Positions 42,853-53,530 of a stretch of 64,000 nt of DNA are shown here, piece by piece (within the stretch, counting starts at the first letter, position 1; each line of letters opens with the position of its first letter). This DNA is from Flavobacterium sp. UBA2787. Its GTDB lineage: Bacteria; Bacteroidota; Bacteroidia; Flavobacteriales; Flavobacteriaceae. The notes under the pieces are model-generated. The model ran no database searches. It saw only the letters and a program-made list of their open reading frames with translations, and was not told the DNA's origin. The translations under genes and the position numbers were made by a program. Location of the stretch: NCBI GenBank assembly GCA_002352205.1, contig DEHZ01000015.1, forward strand, positions 372,001-436,000, in the 5' to 3' direction.

Positions 42853-44097
42853 ATGGAAAATATAGCATTAATCGAATCATTTTCAGAGTTTAAAGACGAT
42901 AAATTAATCGATCGTGTGACCCTCATGGCCATTTTAGAAGATGTTTTTAGAAATGCCTTGAAAAAGAAATATGGTTCAGATGACAATTTCGATATCATCA
43001 TCAATCCTGACAAAGGAGATATGGAAATTTGGAGAAACCGTGTGGTGGTAGCTGATGGAGAAGTAGAAGATGAAAATTCTGAAATTTCATTATCTGAAGC
43101 CAGAAAAATCGAACCTGATTTTGAAGTAGGTGAAGATGTTTCTGAAGAAGTAAAATTAATCGATTTAGGAAGAAGAGCCATTTTAGCACTTCGTCAAAAC
43201 TTGATTTCAAAAATACATGAACACGACAGCACAAATCTTTACAAACAATTTAAAGATTTAATTGGCGAAATTTATACTGCAGAAGTACACCATGTTCGTC
43301 CAAGAGTTGTAATTTTGGTAGATGATGACGGAAACGAAATAATATTGCCAAAAGAAAAACAAATTCCATCCGACTTTTTCCGTAAAGGAGATAATGTTCG
43401 TGGAATCATTGAAAATGTTGAATTAAAAGGAAACAAGCCTCAAATTATTATGTCAAGAACTTCAGAAAAGTTTTTGGAAAAATTATTTGAACAAGAAATT
43501 CCTGAAATTTTCGACGGATTAATCATGATTAAAAAAGTGGTTCGTATTCCGGGAGAAAAAGCAAAAGTTGCTGTAGATTCGTATGATGACAGAATTGATC
43601 CGGTTGGAGCATGTGTCGGAATGAAAGGATCAAGAATTCACGGAATCGTTCGCGAATTAGGAAATGAAAATATTGATGTTATCAACTATACAAGTAATAA
43701 TCAATTATTTATAACAAGAGCATTGAGCCCTGCAAAAGTTTCTTCTATCAAAATTGATGAAGAGAAAAAAAGAGCTGAAGTATTTTTGAAATTAGAAGAA
43801 GTTTCAAAAGCAATTGGTCGTGGCGGACACAACATCAAATTGGCTGGCTTATTAACGGGTTATGAATTAGATGTTATCCGTGAAGGAAATGTTGCCGAAG
43901 AAGAAGATGACGTAGAATTAACAGAGTTCTCTGATGAAATCGACGGATGGGTAATCGATGAATTTGCAAAAATAGGTTTAGATACAGCAAGAAGCGTATT
44001 AAAACATACTATAGAAGATTTAGTCAGAAGAACAGACTTAGAAGAAGAAACTGTTCAGGATGTGATGAGAATTTTAAAATCAGAATTTGAAGCGTAA
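42853..44097 (+). CDS. nusA: Transcription termination/antitermination factor NusA
   Basis: 414 residues: N-terminal RNA-polymerase-binding domain (1-130), S1 domain (about 135-200, IYTAEVHHVRPRVVILVDDDGNEIILP in spaced form), and KH domains with DPVGACVGMKGSRIHGIVRELGNENIDVI in spaced form and AIGRGGHNIKLAGLLTGYELDV in spaced form. Lacks the long C-terminal acidic repeats of E. coli NusA, ending after a short helical part, as in other Bacteroidota. Lies 18 bp after rimP. Confidence 0.96.
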   Translation: MENIALIESFSEFKDDKLIDRVTLMAILEDVFRNALKKKYGSDDNFDIIINPDKGDMEIWRNRVVVADGEVEDENSEISLSEARKIEPDFEVGEDVSEEVKLIDLGRRAILALRQNLISKIHEHDSTNLYKQFKDLIGEIYTAEVHHVRPRVVILVDDDGNEIILPKEKQIPSDFFRKGDNVRGIIENVELKGNKPQIIMSRTSEKFLEKLFEQEIPEIFDGLIMIKKVVRIPGEKAKVAVDSYDDRIDPVGACVGMKGSRIHGIVRELGNENIDVINYTSNNQLFITRALSPAKVSSIKIDEEKKRAEVFLKLEEVSKAIGRGGHNIKLAGLLTGYELDVIREGNVAEEEDDVELTEFSDEIDGWVIDEFAKIGLDTARSVLKHTIEDLVRRTDLEEETVQDVMRILKSEFEA

Positions 44098-44132
44098 ACT
44101 TCACAAAAAAGAACACACACTAAAAAAAATAT

Positions 44133-46967
44133 ATGTCTGAAGAAAAGAACATAAGAATTAATAAAATTTTAAGGGAATTAAATATTTCTTTGGAGAGAGC
44201 TGTCGATTATTTAAAAGACAAAGGTGTTACTATTGAAGCTAGTCCAAACACAAAAATCTCTGAAAATGAATATTCAATTCTTTGTAATGAATTTGCCGGC
44301 GATAAGGGGAATAAAGAGGCTTCTAAAGAAGTGAGTGAAGAAAAACGTAAAGAAAAAGAAGCTCTCCGTGTTGAAAGAGAAAAGGAATTGGAATTGCAGA
44401 AAAAGCATGAAGAAGAACTTTTAAAGCAACAACAAGAAGTTATTAAGGCTAAAGCAACTGTAACCGGACCAAAACAGGTTGGTAAAATTGATTTAGAGCC
44501 AAAAAAACAGCCTACTCCGGAAGTTGAAAAAGTAGAAGAAGTTAAGCCGGAACCAGTTCAAGAAGTTGTTAAAAAAGAAGAGCCAGTTCAGGAAAAACTA
44601 ATTGTTGAAGAAGATAAGCCAAAAGCTTCTCCAGAAAAAGTTGAGCCTAAACCGGTAGTTCAAAAAACCGAACAGCCTAAAAAACCGGCTATCACTCCAA
44701 CACCGGCTACTTCCGCCCAAGCTCCTGCTCCAGCAGCAGCACCTGCAGATGAAAAATTTGAGACTCAATATCAAAAATTATCAGGAACTACCAATACCGG
44801 ACAAAAAATTGATTTGTCTCAATTTGATAAACCAAAAAAGAAAAAGGAAGAACCAAAAATTCAACCTCGTTCGGCTACGCAGCAAGCGGGTGGTTCAAAT
44901 GATCCAAATAAAAACAAAAGAAAAAGAATTCAACCTAAACCGGGAGCACCTGGAGGTCAGAATACCGGAAATACACAAGGTGGACCGCCTCGTCCGGGTC
45001 AAGCAATCAGACCTGGTTTTAATAAAAGTGCTCGCCCTGCAATTGTGGCAAAAGTTGAGCCAACGGAAGAAGAAGTACAAAAACAAATCCGTGAAACCTT
45101 AGAAAAACTTCAAGGTAAAGGAAATAAAAGCAAAGCGGCAAAATACCGTAGAGACAAAAGAGATTCGCACCGTCAACGTTCGGATGATGAATTAAAAGCG
45201 ATCGAAGAAGGAAGCAAAACCATCAAAGTAACAGAATTTGTTACCGTTGGTGAAATTGCAACCATGATGGATGTGCCAATTACCAAAGTTATCGGAACAT
45301 GTATGTCGTTAGGAATTATGGTAACGATGAACCAACGTTTGGATGCTGAAACTTTATCGATTGTTGCAGATGAGTTTGGTTATGAAGTAGAATTCATTAC
45401 AACAGATATTGAAGACGCTATTGAAGTAGTACAAGACAAAGATGAAGATTTGGTGCACAGAGCTCCAATTGTTACCGTAATGGGTCACGTTGACCATGGT
45501 AAAACATCTTTACTAGATTATATTCGTAAAGCAAACGTAATTGCCGGTGAGTCCGGAGGTATTACACAGCACATCGGTGCCTATGGGGTAACATTGGAAA
45601 ACGGTCAAAAAATCGCATTCCTTGATACACCGGGTCACGAAGCGTTTACCGCAATGCGTGCTCGTGGTGCTCAATTGACAGATATTGCGATTATCGTAAT
45701 TGCTGCTGATGACGACATCATGCCACAAACCAAAGAAGCCATAAGTCATGCTCAAGCAGCTGGTGTGCCAATGATTTTTGCTATCAATAAGGTAGATAAG
45801 CCAAATGCTAATCCTGAAAAAATTAAAGAAAAATTAGCCGGTATGAATTTATTGGTGGAAGATTGGGGTGGAAAAATTCAATCACATGACATTTCTGCTA
45901 AAATGGGAATTGGTGTGAAAGAATTACTTGAAAAAGTTTTATTAGAAGCTGAATTGTTAGATTTAAAAGCTAATCCAAACAAACCAGCTGTTGGTACTGT
46001 TGTTGAAGCCTATTTAGATAAAGGAAAAGGATATATTTCAACTGTATTAATTCAAGCCGGAACAGTTAGAATCGGAGATTATGTGTTGGCAGGTAAAAAT
46101 CATGGTAAAGTGAAAGCGATGCATGATGAACGTGGCAATAGTATAAAAGAAGCCGGGCCTTCAACACCAATTTCTATTTTAGGATTGGATGGAGCTCCAA
46201 CTGCGGGTGATAAATTTAATATGTTTGAAGACGAACGTGAAGCGAAACAAATTGCTGCAAAACGTTCACAATTGATGCGTGAGCAATCAGTTAGAACTCA
46301 AAAACACATCACGTTGGCCGAGATTGGAAGACGTATTGCATTAGGTCAATTTAAAGAGTTGAATATTATTTTGAAAGGTGACGTGGATGGTTCGGTTGAA
46401 GCACTTTCTGACTCGTTCTCTAAATTGTCAACCGAAGAAATTCAAATCAAAATTATCCATAAAGGTGTTGGTGCGATTACCGAATCAGATGTATTGTTGG
46501 CTTCGGCTTCCGATGCAATTATTATCGGATTTAATGTTCGTCCTGCCGGAAATGCTAAACAATTAGCAGACAAAGAAGAAATTGATATCAAAACATACTC
46601 AATTATCTATGATGCAATTGATGATTTAAAAGATGCGATGGAAGGAATGTTGTCTCCGGAATTAAAAGAAGAAATTTCAGGAACAGCAGAAATCCGTGAA
46701 ACATTCAAAATTTCGAAAATTGGAACAATCGCAGGTTGTATGGTTATTGATGGAAAAATCATCAGAAGCTCTAAAATAAGATTAATTAGAGAAGGTGTCG
46801 TGATTTACACTGGTGAACTGGTTGCTCTTAAACGTTTCAAAGACGACGTAAAAGAAGTTTCGAAAGGATATGATTGTGGTATGCAAATTAAAGGATACAA
46901 CGACATTGAAGTAGGCGATTTAATCGAATCATTCAGCCAAGTAGAAGTTAAGAAAAAGCTGAAATAA
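44133..46967 (+). CDS. infB: Translation initiation factor IF-2
   Basis: 944 residues. A short N-terminal IF2_N-like domain (1-60), a Pro/Lys/Glu/Gln-rich disordered linker (about 65-330), a second small domain, then the GTPase with [24 protein letters not shown] and NKVDKP, followed by domains II, III and the tRNA-binding C2 (ending [17 protein letters not shown]). Delivers initiator tRNA to the 30S subunit. Completes the rimP-nusA-infB operon, which ends in a strong terminator. Confidence 0.97.
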   Translation: MSEEKNIRINKILRELNISLERAVDYLKDKGVTIEASPNTKISENEYSILCNEFAGDKGNKEASKEVSEEKRKEKEALRVEREKELELQKKHEEELLKQQQEVIKAKATVTGPKQVGKIDLEPKKQPTPEVEKVEEVKPEPVQEVVKKEEPVQEKLIVEEDKPKASPEKVEPKPVVQKTEQPKKPAITPTPATSAQAPAPAAAPADEKFETQYQKLSGTTNTGQKIDLSQFDKPKKKKEEPKIQPRSATQQAGGSNDPNKNKRKRIQPKPGAPGGQNTGNTQGGPPRPGQAIRPGFNKSARPAIVAKVEPTEEEVQKQIRETLEKLQGKGNKSKAAKYRRDKRDSHRQRSDDELKAIEEGSKTIKVTEFVTVGEIATMMDVPITKVIGTCMSLGIMVTMNQRLDAETLSIVADEFGYEVEFITTDIEDAIEVVQDKDEDLVHRAPIVTVMGHVDHGKTSLLDYIRKANVIAGESGGITQHIGAYGVTLENGQKIAFLDTPGHEAFTAMRARGAQLTDIAIIVIAADDDIMPQTKEAISHAQAAGVPMIFAINKVDKPNANPEKIKEKLAGMNLLVEDWGGKIQSHDISAKMGIGVKELLEKVLLEAELLDLKANPNKPAVGTVVEAYLDKGKGYISTVLIQAGTVRIGDYVLAGKNHGKVKAMHDERGNSIKEAGPSTPISILGLDGAPTAGDKFNMFEDEREAKQIAAKRSQLMREQSVRTQKHITLAEIGRRIALGQFKELNIILKGDVDGSVEALSDSFSKLSTEEIQIKIIHKGVGAITESDVLLASASDAIIIGFNVRPAGNAKQLADKEEIDIKTYSIIYDAIDDLKDAMEGMLSPELKEEISGTAEIRETFKISKIGTIAGCMVIDGKIIRSSKIRLIREGVVIYTGELVALKRFKDDVKEVSKGYDCGMQIKGYNDIEVGDLIESFSQVEVKKKLK

Positions 46968-46977
46968 GAAGCATAAA

Positions 46978-47004
46978 AAAATCCCGAGCAATCGGGATTT
47001 TTTG
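46978..47004 (+). terminator. Terminator of rimP-nusA-infB
   Basis: AATCCCGA - GCAA - TCGGGATT (46980-46999) followed by TTTTTG. Confidence 0.88.
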
Positions 47005-47024
47005 TTTTTATAGGATTGTGAAAT

Positions 47025-47414
47025 TTACTTACTTGGTTTAATCAAAAAAGCATTCGGATATTTTACTTTTAATTCTTTCAAATTTCTTTCAGCTTCAATT
47101 CTGGTTTTATAATTTCCAACCCAAACTTTATAAACCGGAGTATGAAATACTATCGTAGCATCAAAATCTTTATTCTCTCTTTTAAAAGAAATAAGTTCCT
47201 TTCTTGAGTTTTCATTATTTCCCGTAAATATTTGAATTTTCCAACGGTCATTCACCGTCAATGAGGCGTTTACTCTTCTTTTTTCATTTAACAATTGTTC
47301 GAATTTCGCATCTTGCTCAACAGTTGTAGTTTGTGCGAAAACTTCATTATTTGTAAATAATAAAACAAGTAAAATAAGGGAGTAAAACAGTTTTTTTCTT
47401 TCTTTTGATAACAT
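47025..47414 (-). CDS. SPOR-domain protein
   Basis: 129 residues with a signal peptide (about 9-28, ending VFAQ) and a C-terminal SPOR domain (about 55-127: WKIQIFTGNN, ATIVFHTPVYKVWVGNYKTRIEAERNLKELKVKYPNAFLI in spaced form). SPOR domains bind denuded septal peptidoglycan, so it is probably a periplasmic cell-division or wall-associated protein. Divergent from the act operon. Confidence 0.85.
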   Translation of the reverse strand: MLSKERKKLFYSLILLVLLFTNNEVFAQTTTVEQDAKFEQLLNEKRRVNASLTVNDRWKIQIFTGNNENSRKELISFKRENKDFDATIVFHTPVYKVWVGNYKTRIEAERNLKELKVKYPNAFLIKPSK

Positions 47415-47516
47415 AATGAATTGATTTTAATGCAAATGTAGTGGTTATGAAATAAAACAAAACAATAAATATTATTTAGAATAAATATAAATTACTATTT
47501 AAGGGTATTTTAAGGT

Positions 47517-47546
47517 TTTGAGAATAGTTCATAAGTCGTATTTTTG
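47517..47546 (+). promoter_or_regulatory. Promoter of the act-cox cluster
   Basis: TTTG (47517-47520), 18 bases, TATTTTTG (47539-47546). Downstream in the leader, AATAAAA-TGTACG-TTTTATT (47558-47577) forms an AT inverted repeat that could bind a regulator. Confidence 0.6.
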
Positions 47547-47633
47547 TCGGAGTTTAAAATAAAATGTACGTTTTATTGTGAACTATAGAAAAAATCATAC
47601 CAAAAAATTAGTCGACAAATTATATTCTAATAT

Positions 47634-48968
47634 ATGAAAAAGGTGGGTAACCCTAATTCGATTTCAAGAGTTCTACTGTTTAGTTTAGCATTTATGCTAA
47701 CTTTTTCTATTCAAATTTTTGCTCAAGATGCTGTCGCTCCGGCACCAGCTGCTGATGCAACCGCTGCTGCACCTGCTCCAGCCACTGCCTCAGGAGATCC
47801 GGTTGCAGGAAAAGCATTGTTCAATGCTCAATGTGCTGCGTGTCATAAATTGGATGCAAAAATGACCGGACCTGCGTTGCGTGGGGTGGGTGATAAATAT
47901 GAAAAAGAATGGTTGTACAAATGGATTCGTAACAGTGCCGAATTAATAAAATCGGGAGACGAAAGAGCAAACAAAATTTTTAACGAGTATAACCAGTCGC
48001 CAATGACTGCGTTTCCTCAGTTGTCAGATGCAGATCTTGATAATATCATAGCTTATACGATGGAGCCGATTGCTGCTCCACCGACGCCAACACCTGGTCC
48101 GGAAGGAGTAGTTGCTCAGTCAGGCGGAATTTCAAACGAAGTAATTCTTGGAGCTCTTGCATTAGTTTTAGGAATGCTAGTTGTGATGCTGTTTTTAGTT
48201 AACAATGTGTTGTCTAAAATCGCAAAAGCAAACGGAATCGAAGTAGCTCAAAAAGAAAAAACTTTACCAATTTGGAAAGCATTTGCTAAAAATCAATTCT
48301 TGGTTTTAGTAACCGTTATTTTCCTTTTATTATCAAGTGCTTATTTTGTGTACGGGTGGTTTATGCAAATTGGTGTAGATCAAAACTACGAGCCAATTCA
48401 GCCAATTCATTACTCACATAGAATTCATGCCGGTGATAATGGAATTGATTGTAAATATTGTCACTCATCAGCAAGAGATAGTAAGCATGCCGGAATTCCT
48501 GCTTTAAATGTTTGTATGAACTGTCATAAAAACGTTTCAGAAGTTGCGGAAACTACTGCTACACCAGAATACAGCAAAGCATTCTATGACGGAGAAATTC
48601 AAAAATTGTACGATGCAGTAGGTTGGGATAAAGCCAATCAAAAATATACTGGAAAAACACAACCGGTTAAATGGGTTCGTATTCACAACTTGCCGGATTT
48701 AGTTTATTTCAATCACTCGCAACACGTTACTGTTGCCGGAATTGAATGTCAAACATGTCACGGTCCTGTTGAAGAATATGAGTTGCAAAAACAATTTGCT
48801 CCTTTAACCATGGGATGGTGTATCAATTGTCACAGAGAAACCGATGTGAAATTGAAAGACAATGATTACTACAAAAAAATTCACGAAGAACTTTCTAAAA
48901 AATATGGTGTAGACAAATTAACGGCTGCACAAATGGGAGGTTTAGAATGTGGAAAATGTCACTATTAA
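47634..48968 (+). CDS. actA: Alternative Complex III subunit ActA, with fused N-terminal cytochrome c domain
   Basis: 444 residues. Signal peptide, Ala/Pro-rich spacer, then a monohaem class I cytochrome c (CAACH near residue 64, axial Met region MTAFPQLSD). Two transmembrane helices (about 175-195 and 222-245) lead to a multihaem region with CKYCH, CMNCH, CQTCH, CINCH and CGKCH. That gives six CxxCH sites in one protein. In known ACIII the pentahaem ActA passes electrons from the ActB iron-sulfur clusters to a cytochrome c. First gene of actABCDEF-coxBA. Periplasmic face of the inner membrane. Confidence 0.92.
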   Translation: MKKVGNPNSISRVLLFSLAFMLTFSIQIFAQDAVAPAPAADATAAAPAPATASGDPVAGKALFNAQCAACHKLDAKMTGPALRGVGDKYEKEWLYKWIRNSAELIKSGDERANKIFNEYNQSPMTAFPQLSDADLDNIIAYTMEPIAAPPTPTPGPEGVVAQSGGISNEVILGALALVLGMLVVMLFLVNNVLSKIAKANGIEVAQKEKTLPIWKAFAKNQFLVLVTVIFLLLSSAYFVYGWFMQIGVDQNYEPIQPIHYSHRIHAGDNGIDCKYCHSSARDSKHAGIPALNVCMNCHKNVSEVAETTATPEYSKAFYDGEIQKLYDAVGWDKANQKYTGKTQPVKWVRIHNLPDLVYFNHSQHVTVAGIECQTCHGPVEEYELQKQFAPLTMGWCINCHRETDVKLKDNDYYKKIHEELSKKYGVDKLTAAQMGGLECGKCHY

Positions 48969-49000
48969 TTAATTTATTAAGAAGCTAATATATATACAGT

Positions 49001-52000
49001 ATGTCATCAAACAAAAAATACTGGAAAAGTGTTGAAGAGCTAAGCGATAACAGTTCTATTGTTGAGACGTTAAGAAACAATGAATTCGTGGAGCCAATTC
49101 CAACGGATGAGTTTTTGGGAGATAAAGACAGTTTGTCTAACTCTTCTACTTCAAGACGTGATTTCTTAAAATACGTTGGTTTTAGTACAGCTGCCGCTTC
49201 ATTGGCTGCCTGCGAAGGACCAGTGATCAAATCTATTCCTTATGTAGTGCAACCGGAACAAATTATTCCCGGTATTGCAGATTATTATGCTACAACAATG
49301 TTCGACGGTTTCGATTTTGCTAATATTTTAGTAAAAACTCGCGAAGGTCGTCCAATCAAAATAGAAAACAATACGATCGAAGGTGCTAATTTTAGTGCTA
49401 ACGCTCGTGTTCATGCTTCGGTTTTGTCAATGTATGACAACATGCGTTTAAAACAACCTAAGCTAAACCAAAAAGATACTTCTTGGTCAGAAGTTGATGC
49501 AAAAGTAAAAGCTAGTTTAGCTGATGCAAAAGCAACTGGTGCTCAAGTAGTTCTTTTAACCGGAACATTAGCAAGCCCTTCTACAGATAAATTAGTTGCC
49601 GAATTTATAGCCAACAATCCAACAACAAAACATGTAATTTATGATGCTGTTTCTTCTTCAGAAGCGTTAGATGCGTTTGAAGCTGTTTATGGAGAAAGAG
49701 CGTTAGCAGAATATGATTTTTCAAAAGCATCAACCATTGTTTCCGTTGGAGCAGATTTCCTAGGCGATTGGCAAGGTGGTGGTTTCGATAAAGGATATGT
49801 TCAAGGAAGAGTTCCAAAACAAGGGAAAATGTCAAAACATATTCAGTTAGAAGCGAATATGACATTGTCCGGTGCTGCAGCAGACAAAAGAATCCCAATG
49901 TCAACAGCAGAACAAAAATTAGCTTTAGTTAAAATTTTCAGTATTGTTACAGGAACTCCTGTGAATGTTGGAAAATTAGCAAACGAAGCTGAAATCACAA
50001 AAATTGCAGAACAATTAAATCAATCGGGTTCTAAAGGAGTTTTAGTTTCTGGTATCGATGATAAAAATGCACAATTATTAGTATTGGCAATCAATGCTAA
50101 ATTAAGCAGCGAAGCATTTAATACAAACCAAACCAGACAAATCAGAAAAGGTTCTAACCAAGCAGTAGCTCAGTTGGTAGCCGATTTGAATGGTGGAAAA
50201 GTACACACACTTATTATGAGTGGTGTAAATCCGGTTTATACGTTAGCAGACGGTAAAACATTTGCTGATGGTTTGAAAAGAGCTAAACTTTCAGTAGCTA
50301 TTTCATTAAAAGAAGACGAAACTGCTTCTTTAACAACCATCGCTGCTCCTGCACCTCATTATTTGGAGAGTTGGGGTGATGTTGAAATTATCAAAGGAAC
50401 TTTTGGAGTTACTCAACCAACTATTCGTCCGTTGTTTAATTCTCGTCAATTACAAGATAATTTGTTGGTTTGGAACGGAAGCAATAAGACTTATTATGAT
50501 TTCTTAAAAGAAACCTGGTCAACCGGAATTTTAACTGAAAAAACTTGGAATCAAGCTATTCATGATGGAATTTTTGTTTCAGCAACAGTTTCGGGTAATG
50601 CTGGAGGTGTAGGTGCTGATTTTTCAGCCGCAGCTTCTGCTTTAGCTCAAGCAAAATCAAGTTCATTCGAATTAAATTTATATACCAAAACCGGAATGGG
50701 AGACGGGCAACAAGCCAACAACCCATGGTTACAAGAGTTTCCGGATCCAATCACAAGAGTTTCTTGGGATAACTATTTAACTGTTTCTAAAGCAGATGCA
50801 GAAAAATTAGGAATTGAAAACGAAATTGTTGCCAATGGTGGTCTTAACGGTAGCTATGTAACGGTAACAGTTGGAAATACAAAACTTGAAAAAGTTCCTG
50901 TAATTATTCAACCGGGTCAAGCCAAAGGAACAGTTGGTTTAGCTTTTGGATACGGTAGAAAAGAGGCTTTAAAAGAAGCTATGCAAGTGGGTGTGAATGC
51001 CTATTCTTTATACAAAGGATTTAACGCAACGCAACCGGTATCAATTGCTTTAGAAAGTGGAGCACATGAATTTGCTTCAGTTCAATCACAAAAAACCTTA
51101 ATGGGTCGTGGTGATATTATTAAAGAAACTACGTTAACCATTTTCAATACAGAAAAAGATGCTAAAAAATGGAATCCACCACCAATGGTTTCTATGGATC
51201 ACAAACCTATCGAAGCTACAAAAGTAGATTTGTGGGATAGTTTTGACAGATCGGTTGGTCATCATTTCAACTTGTCAATCGATTTAAATTCATGTACCGG
51301 TTGTGGTGCTTGTGTAATCGCTTGTCATGCTGAAAATAACGTTCCTGTAGTAGGAAAATCAGAAGTAAGAAGAAGTAGAGATATGCACTGGTTGCGTATT
51401 GACAGATATTATTCTTCGGAAGAAACATTTGCCGGAGATATAAAGAGAAAAGAAGAATTCGACGGATTATTCGGAGAAAAAGGTTCATTAGGAGGATTTG
51501 TTGAAATGGAAAGTCCTGGTGAAAATCCACAAGTGGTATTTCAACCGGTAATGTGTCAACACTGTAATCATGCACCATGTGAAACGGTTTGTCCTGTTGC
51601 AGCAACATCACATAGCCGTCAAGGTCAAAACCACATGGCATACAACAGATGTGTGGGAACTCGTTACTGTGCAAACAACTGTCCGTATAAAGTACGTCGT
51701 TTCAACTGGTTCTTATACAACAAAAACAATGAATTCGATTTCCATATGAATGATGATTTAGGTCGTATGGTATTGAATCCGGATGTAAATGTTCGTTCAA
51801 GAGGGGTAATGGAAAAATGTTCTATGTGTATTCAAATGACACAAGCCACTATATTAAAAGCGAAAAAAGAAGGTCGTCCTGTAAATAAAGACGAATTCCA
51901 AACAGCCTGTTCAAGTGCTTGTTCTACCGGATCGATGGTATTTGGTGATGTGAATGATAAAGAAAGTGATGTAGCCAAATTAGTTGAAGATGATAGAATG

Positions 52001-52069
52001 TATCATTTATTGGAGCATGTTGGAACAAAACCAAATGTATTCTATCACGTAAAAGTTAGAAATACGTAG
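49001..52069 (+). CDS. actB: Alternative Complex III subunit ActB (iron-sulfur subunit)
   Basis: 1022 residues. N-terminal Tat-type signal SRRDFLKYVGFSTAAASLAAC that also has a lipobox Cys (about residue 70). A molybdopterin-oxidoreductase-like region (about 80-720) without visible Mo ligands is followed by a four-cluster ferredoxin domain: CTGCGACVIACH, CQHCNHAPCETVCP, CVGTRYCANNCP and CSMC...CSSACSTG. In ACIII it carries electrons from the quinol site of ActC to ActA. 32 bp after actA. Confidence 0.94.
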   Translation: MSSNKKYWKSVEELSDNSSIVETLRNNEFVEPIPTDEFLGDKDSLSNSSTSRRDFLKYVGFSTAAASLAACEGPVIKSIPYVVQPEQIIPGIADYYATTMFDGFDFANILVKTREGRPIKIENNTIEGANFSANARVHASVLSMYDNMRLKQPKLNQKDTSWSEVDAKVKASLADAKATGAQVVLLTGTLASPSTDKLVAEFIANNPTTKHVIYDAVSSSEALDAFEAVYGERALAEYDFSKASTIVSVGADFLGDWQGGGFDKGYVQGRVPKQGKMSKHIQLEANMTLSGAAADKRIPMSTAEQKLALVKIFSIVTGTPVNVGKLANEAEITKIAEQLNQSGSKGVLVSGIDDKNAQLLVLAINAKLSSEAFNTNQTRQIRKGSNQAVAQLVADLNGGKVHTLIMSGVNPVYTLADGKTFADGLKRAKLSVAISLKEDETASLTTIAAPAPHYLESWGDVEIIKGTFGVTQPTIRPLFNSRQLQDNLLVWNGSNKTYYDFLKETWSTGILTEKTWNQAIHDGIFVSATVSGNAGGVGADFSAAASALAQAKSSSFELNLYTKTGMGDGQQANNPWLQEFPDPITRVSWDNYLTVSKADAEKLGIENEIVANGGLNGSYVTVTVGNTKLEKVPVIIQPGQAKGTVGLAFGYGRKEALKEAMQVGVNAYSLYKGFNATQPVSIALESGAHEFASVQSQKTLMGRGDIIKETTLTIFNTEKDAKKWNPPPMVSMDHKPIEATKVDLWDSFDRSVGHHFNLSIDLNSCTGCGACVIACHAENNVPVVGKSEVRRSRDMHWLRIDRYYSSEETFAGDIKRKEEFDGLFGEKGSLGGFVEMESPGENPQVVFQPVMCQHCNHAPCETVCPVAATSHSRQGQNHMAYNRCVGTRYCANNCPYKVRRFNWFLYNKNNEFDFHMNDDLGRMVLNPDVNVRSRGVMEKCSMCIQMTQATILKAKKEGRPVNKDEFQTACSSACSTGSMVFGDVNDKESDVAKLVEDDRMYHLLEHVGTKPNVFYHVKVRNT

Positions 52070-52105
52070 TTAAAATTTAATTAATAAGAAATACTATAAA
52101 GGATT

Positions 52106-53509
52106 ATGTCGTCTCACTACGAAGCACCCATTAGAAAACCTTTAGTTATAGGTGATAAATCTTATCACGATGTAACAGTAGATGTCGCTGCTCCTGTTGA
52201 AGGAAGAGCAAATAAACAATGGTGGATTGTATTTTCAATCGCATTAGCCGCTTTCCTTTGGGGATTAGGCTGTATGATTTACACCATTTCTACCGGTATC
52301 GGAACATGGGGATTAAATAAAACTGTTGGATGGGCTTGGGATATCACTAACTTCGTTTGGTGGGTTGGTATCGGTCACGCCGGAACATTGATTTCTGCGG
52401 TACTGTTATTATTCCGTCAAAAATGGAGAATGGCCATTAACCGTTCTGCGGAAGCAATGACCATCTTTTCGGTAATGCAAGCAGGTTTGTTTCCAATTAT
52501 TCACATGGGTCGTCCATGGTTAGGATATTGGGTATTGCCAATTCCAAACCAATTTGGTTCGTTATGGGTAAACTTTAACTCACCGTTACTTTGGGACGTA
52601 TTTGCAATTTCAACGTATCTTTCTGTATCGTTAGTTTTCTGGTGGACAGGTTTACTTCCTGATTTTGCCATGTTGAGAGACAGAGCGATTACTCCTTTTA
52701 CAAAAAGAATTTATTCAATTTTATCTTTCGGATGGAGTGGAAGAGCAAAAGATTGGCAACGTTTTGAAGAAGTATCTTTAGTTCTTGCCGGATTAGCAAC
52801 TCCACTTGTACTTTCTGTACACACAATTGTATCCTTTGACTTTGCTACGTCGGTAATTCCGGGTTGGCATACTACCATTTTCCCGCCCTATTTCGTTGCT
52901 GGAGCGGTATTCTCAGGATTCGCAATGGTAAATACCTTGTTGATTATCATGCGTAAAGTATCTAAATTAGAAGCATACATCACCATTCAACATATCGAAT
53001 TAATGAATATTGTAATTATGATTACAGGTTCTATCGTGGGTGTTGCCTATATTACTGAGCTGTTTGTTGCTTGGTATTCAGGAGTAGAATATGAACAATA
53101 TGCATTCTTAAACAGAGCAACAGGACCATACTGGTGGGCATATTGGGCGATGATGACATGTAACGTTTTCTCACCTCAGTTCATGTGGTTTAAGAAATTA
53201 AGAACAAGTATCATGTTCTCGTTTATTATTTCAATTGTTGTAAATATCGGAATGTGGTTTGAACGTTTTGTAATTATCGTAACCTCATTACACAGAGATT
53301 ACCTACCATCATCATGGACAATGTTCTCTCCAACGTTTGTAGATATCGGAATTTTTATCGGAACAATCGGGTTCTTCTTTGTATTGTTCTTATTATATGC
53401 CAGATCATTCCCAGTGATTGCTCAAGCAGAGGTAAAAACTATCTTGAAATCATCAGGAGATAATTACAAGCGTAAGAGAGAAGAAGAAGGACATCACCAT
53501 AATCATTAA
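52106..53509 (+). CDS. actC: Alternative Complex III subunit ActC (NrfD-like quinol-oxidising subunit)
   Basis: 467 residues, about ten transmembrane helices. NrfD pattern GLNKTVGWAWDITNFVWWVGIGHAGTLI in spaced form (69-98) and the following WRMAINRSAEAMTIF. It binds menaquinol at the periplasmic side and may move protons with ActF. A His-rich tail (GHHHNH) ends the protein. Homologous to ActF. Confidence 0.94.
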   Translation: MSSHYEAPIRKPLVIGDKSYHDVTVDVAAPVEGRANKQWWIVFSIALAAFLWGLGCMIYTISTGIGTWGLNKTVGWAWDITNFVWWVGIGHAGTLISAVLLLFRQKWRMAINRSAEAMTIFSVMQAGLFPIIHMGRPWLGYWVLPIPNQFGSLWVNFNSPLLWDVFAISTYLSVSLVFWWTGLLPDFAMLRDRAITPFTKRIYSILSFGWSGRAKDWQRFEEVSLVLAGLATPLVLSVHTIVSFDFATSVIPGWHTTIFPPYFVAGAVFSGFAMVNTLLIIMRKVSKLEAYITIQHIELMNIVIMITGSIVGVAYITELFVAWYSGVEYEQYAFLNRATGPYWWAYWAMMTCNVFSPQFMWFKKLRTSIMFSFIISIVVNIGMWFERFVIIVTSLHRDYLPSSWTMFSPTFVDIGIFIGTIGFFFVLFLLYARSFPVIAQAEVKTILKSSGDNYKRKREEEGHHHNH

Positions 53510-53530
53510 GATAATTAGTAGTAAGAAATT

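Noticed and set aside
49001-52069. Molybdopterin oxidoreductase
   Set aside because: The domain resembles that family, but gene order and iron-sulfur layout identify it as ActB of Alternative Complex III, which has no Mo cofactor.
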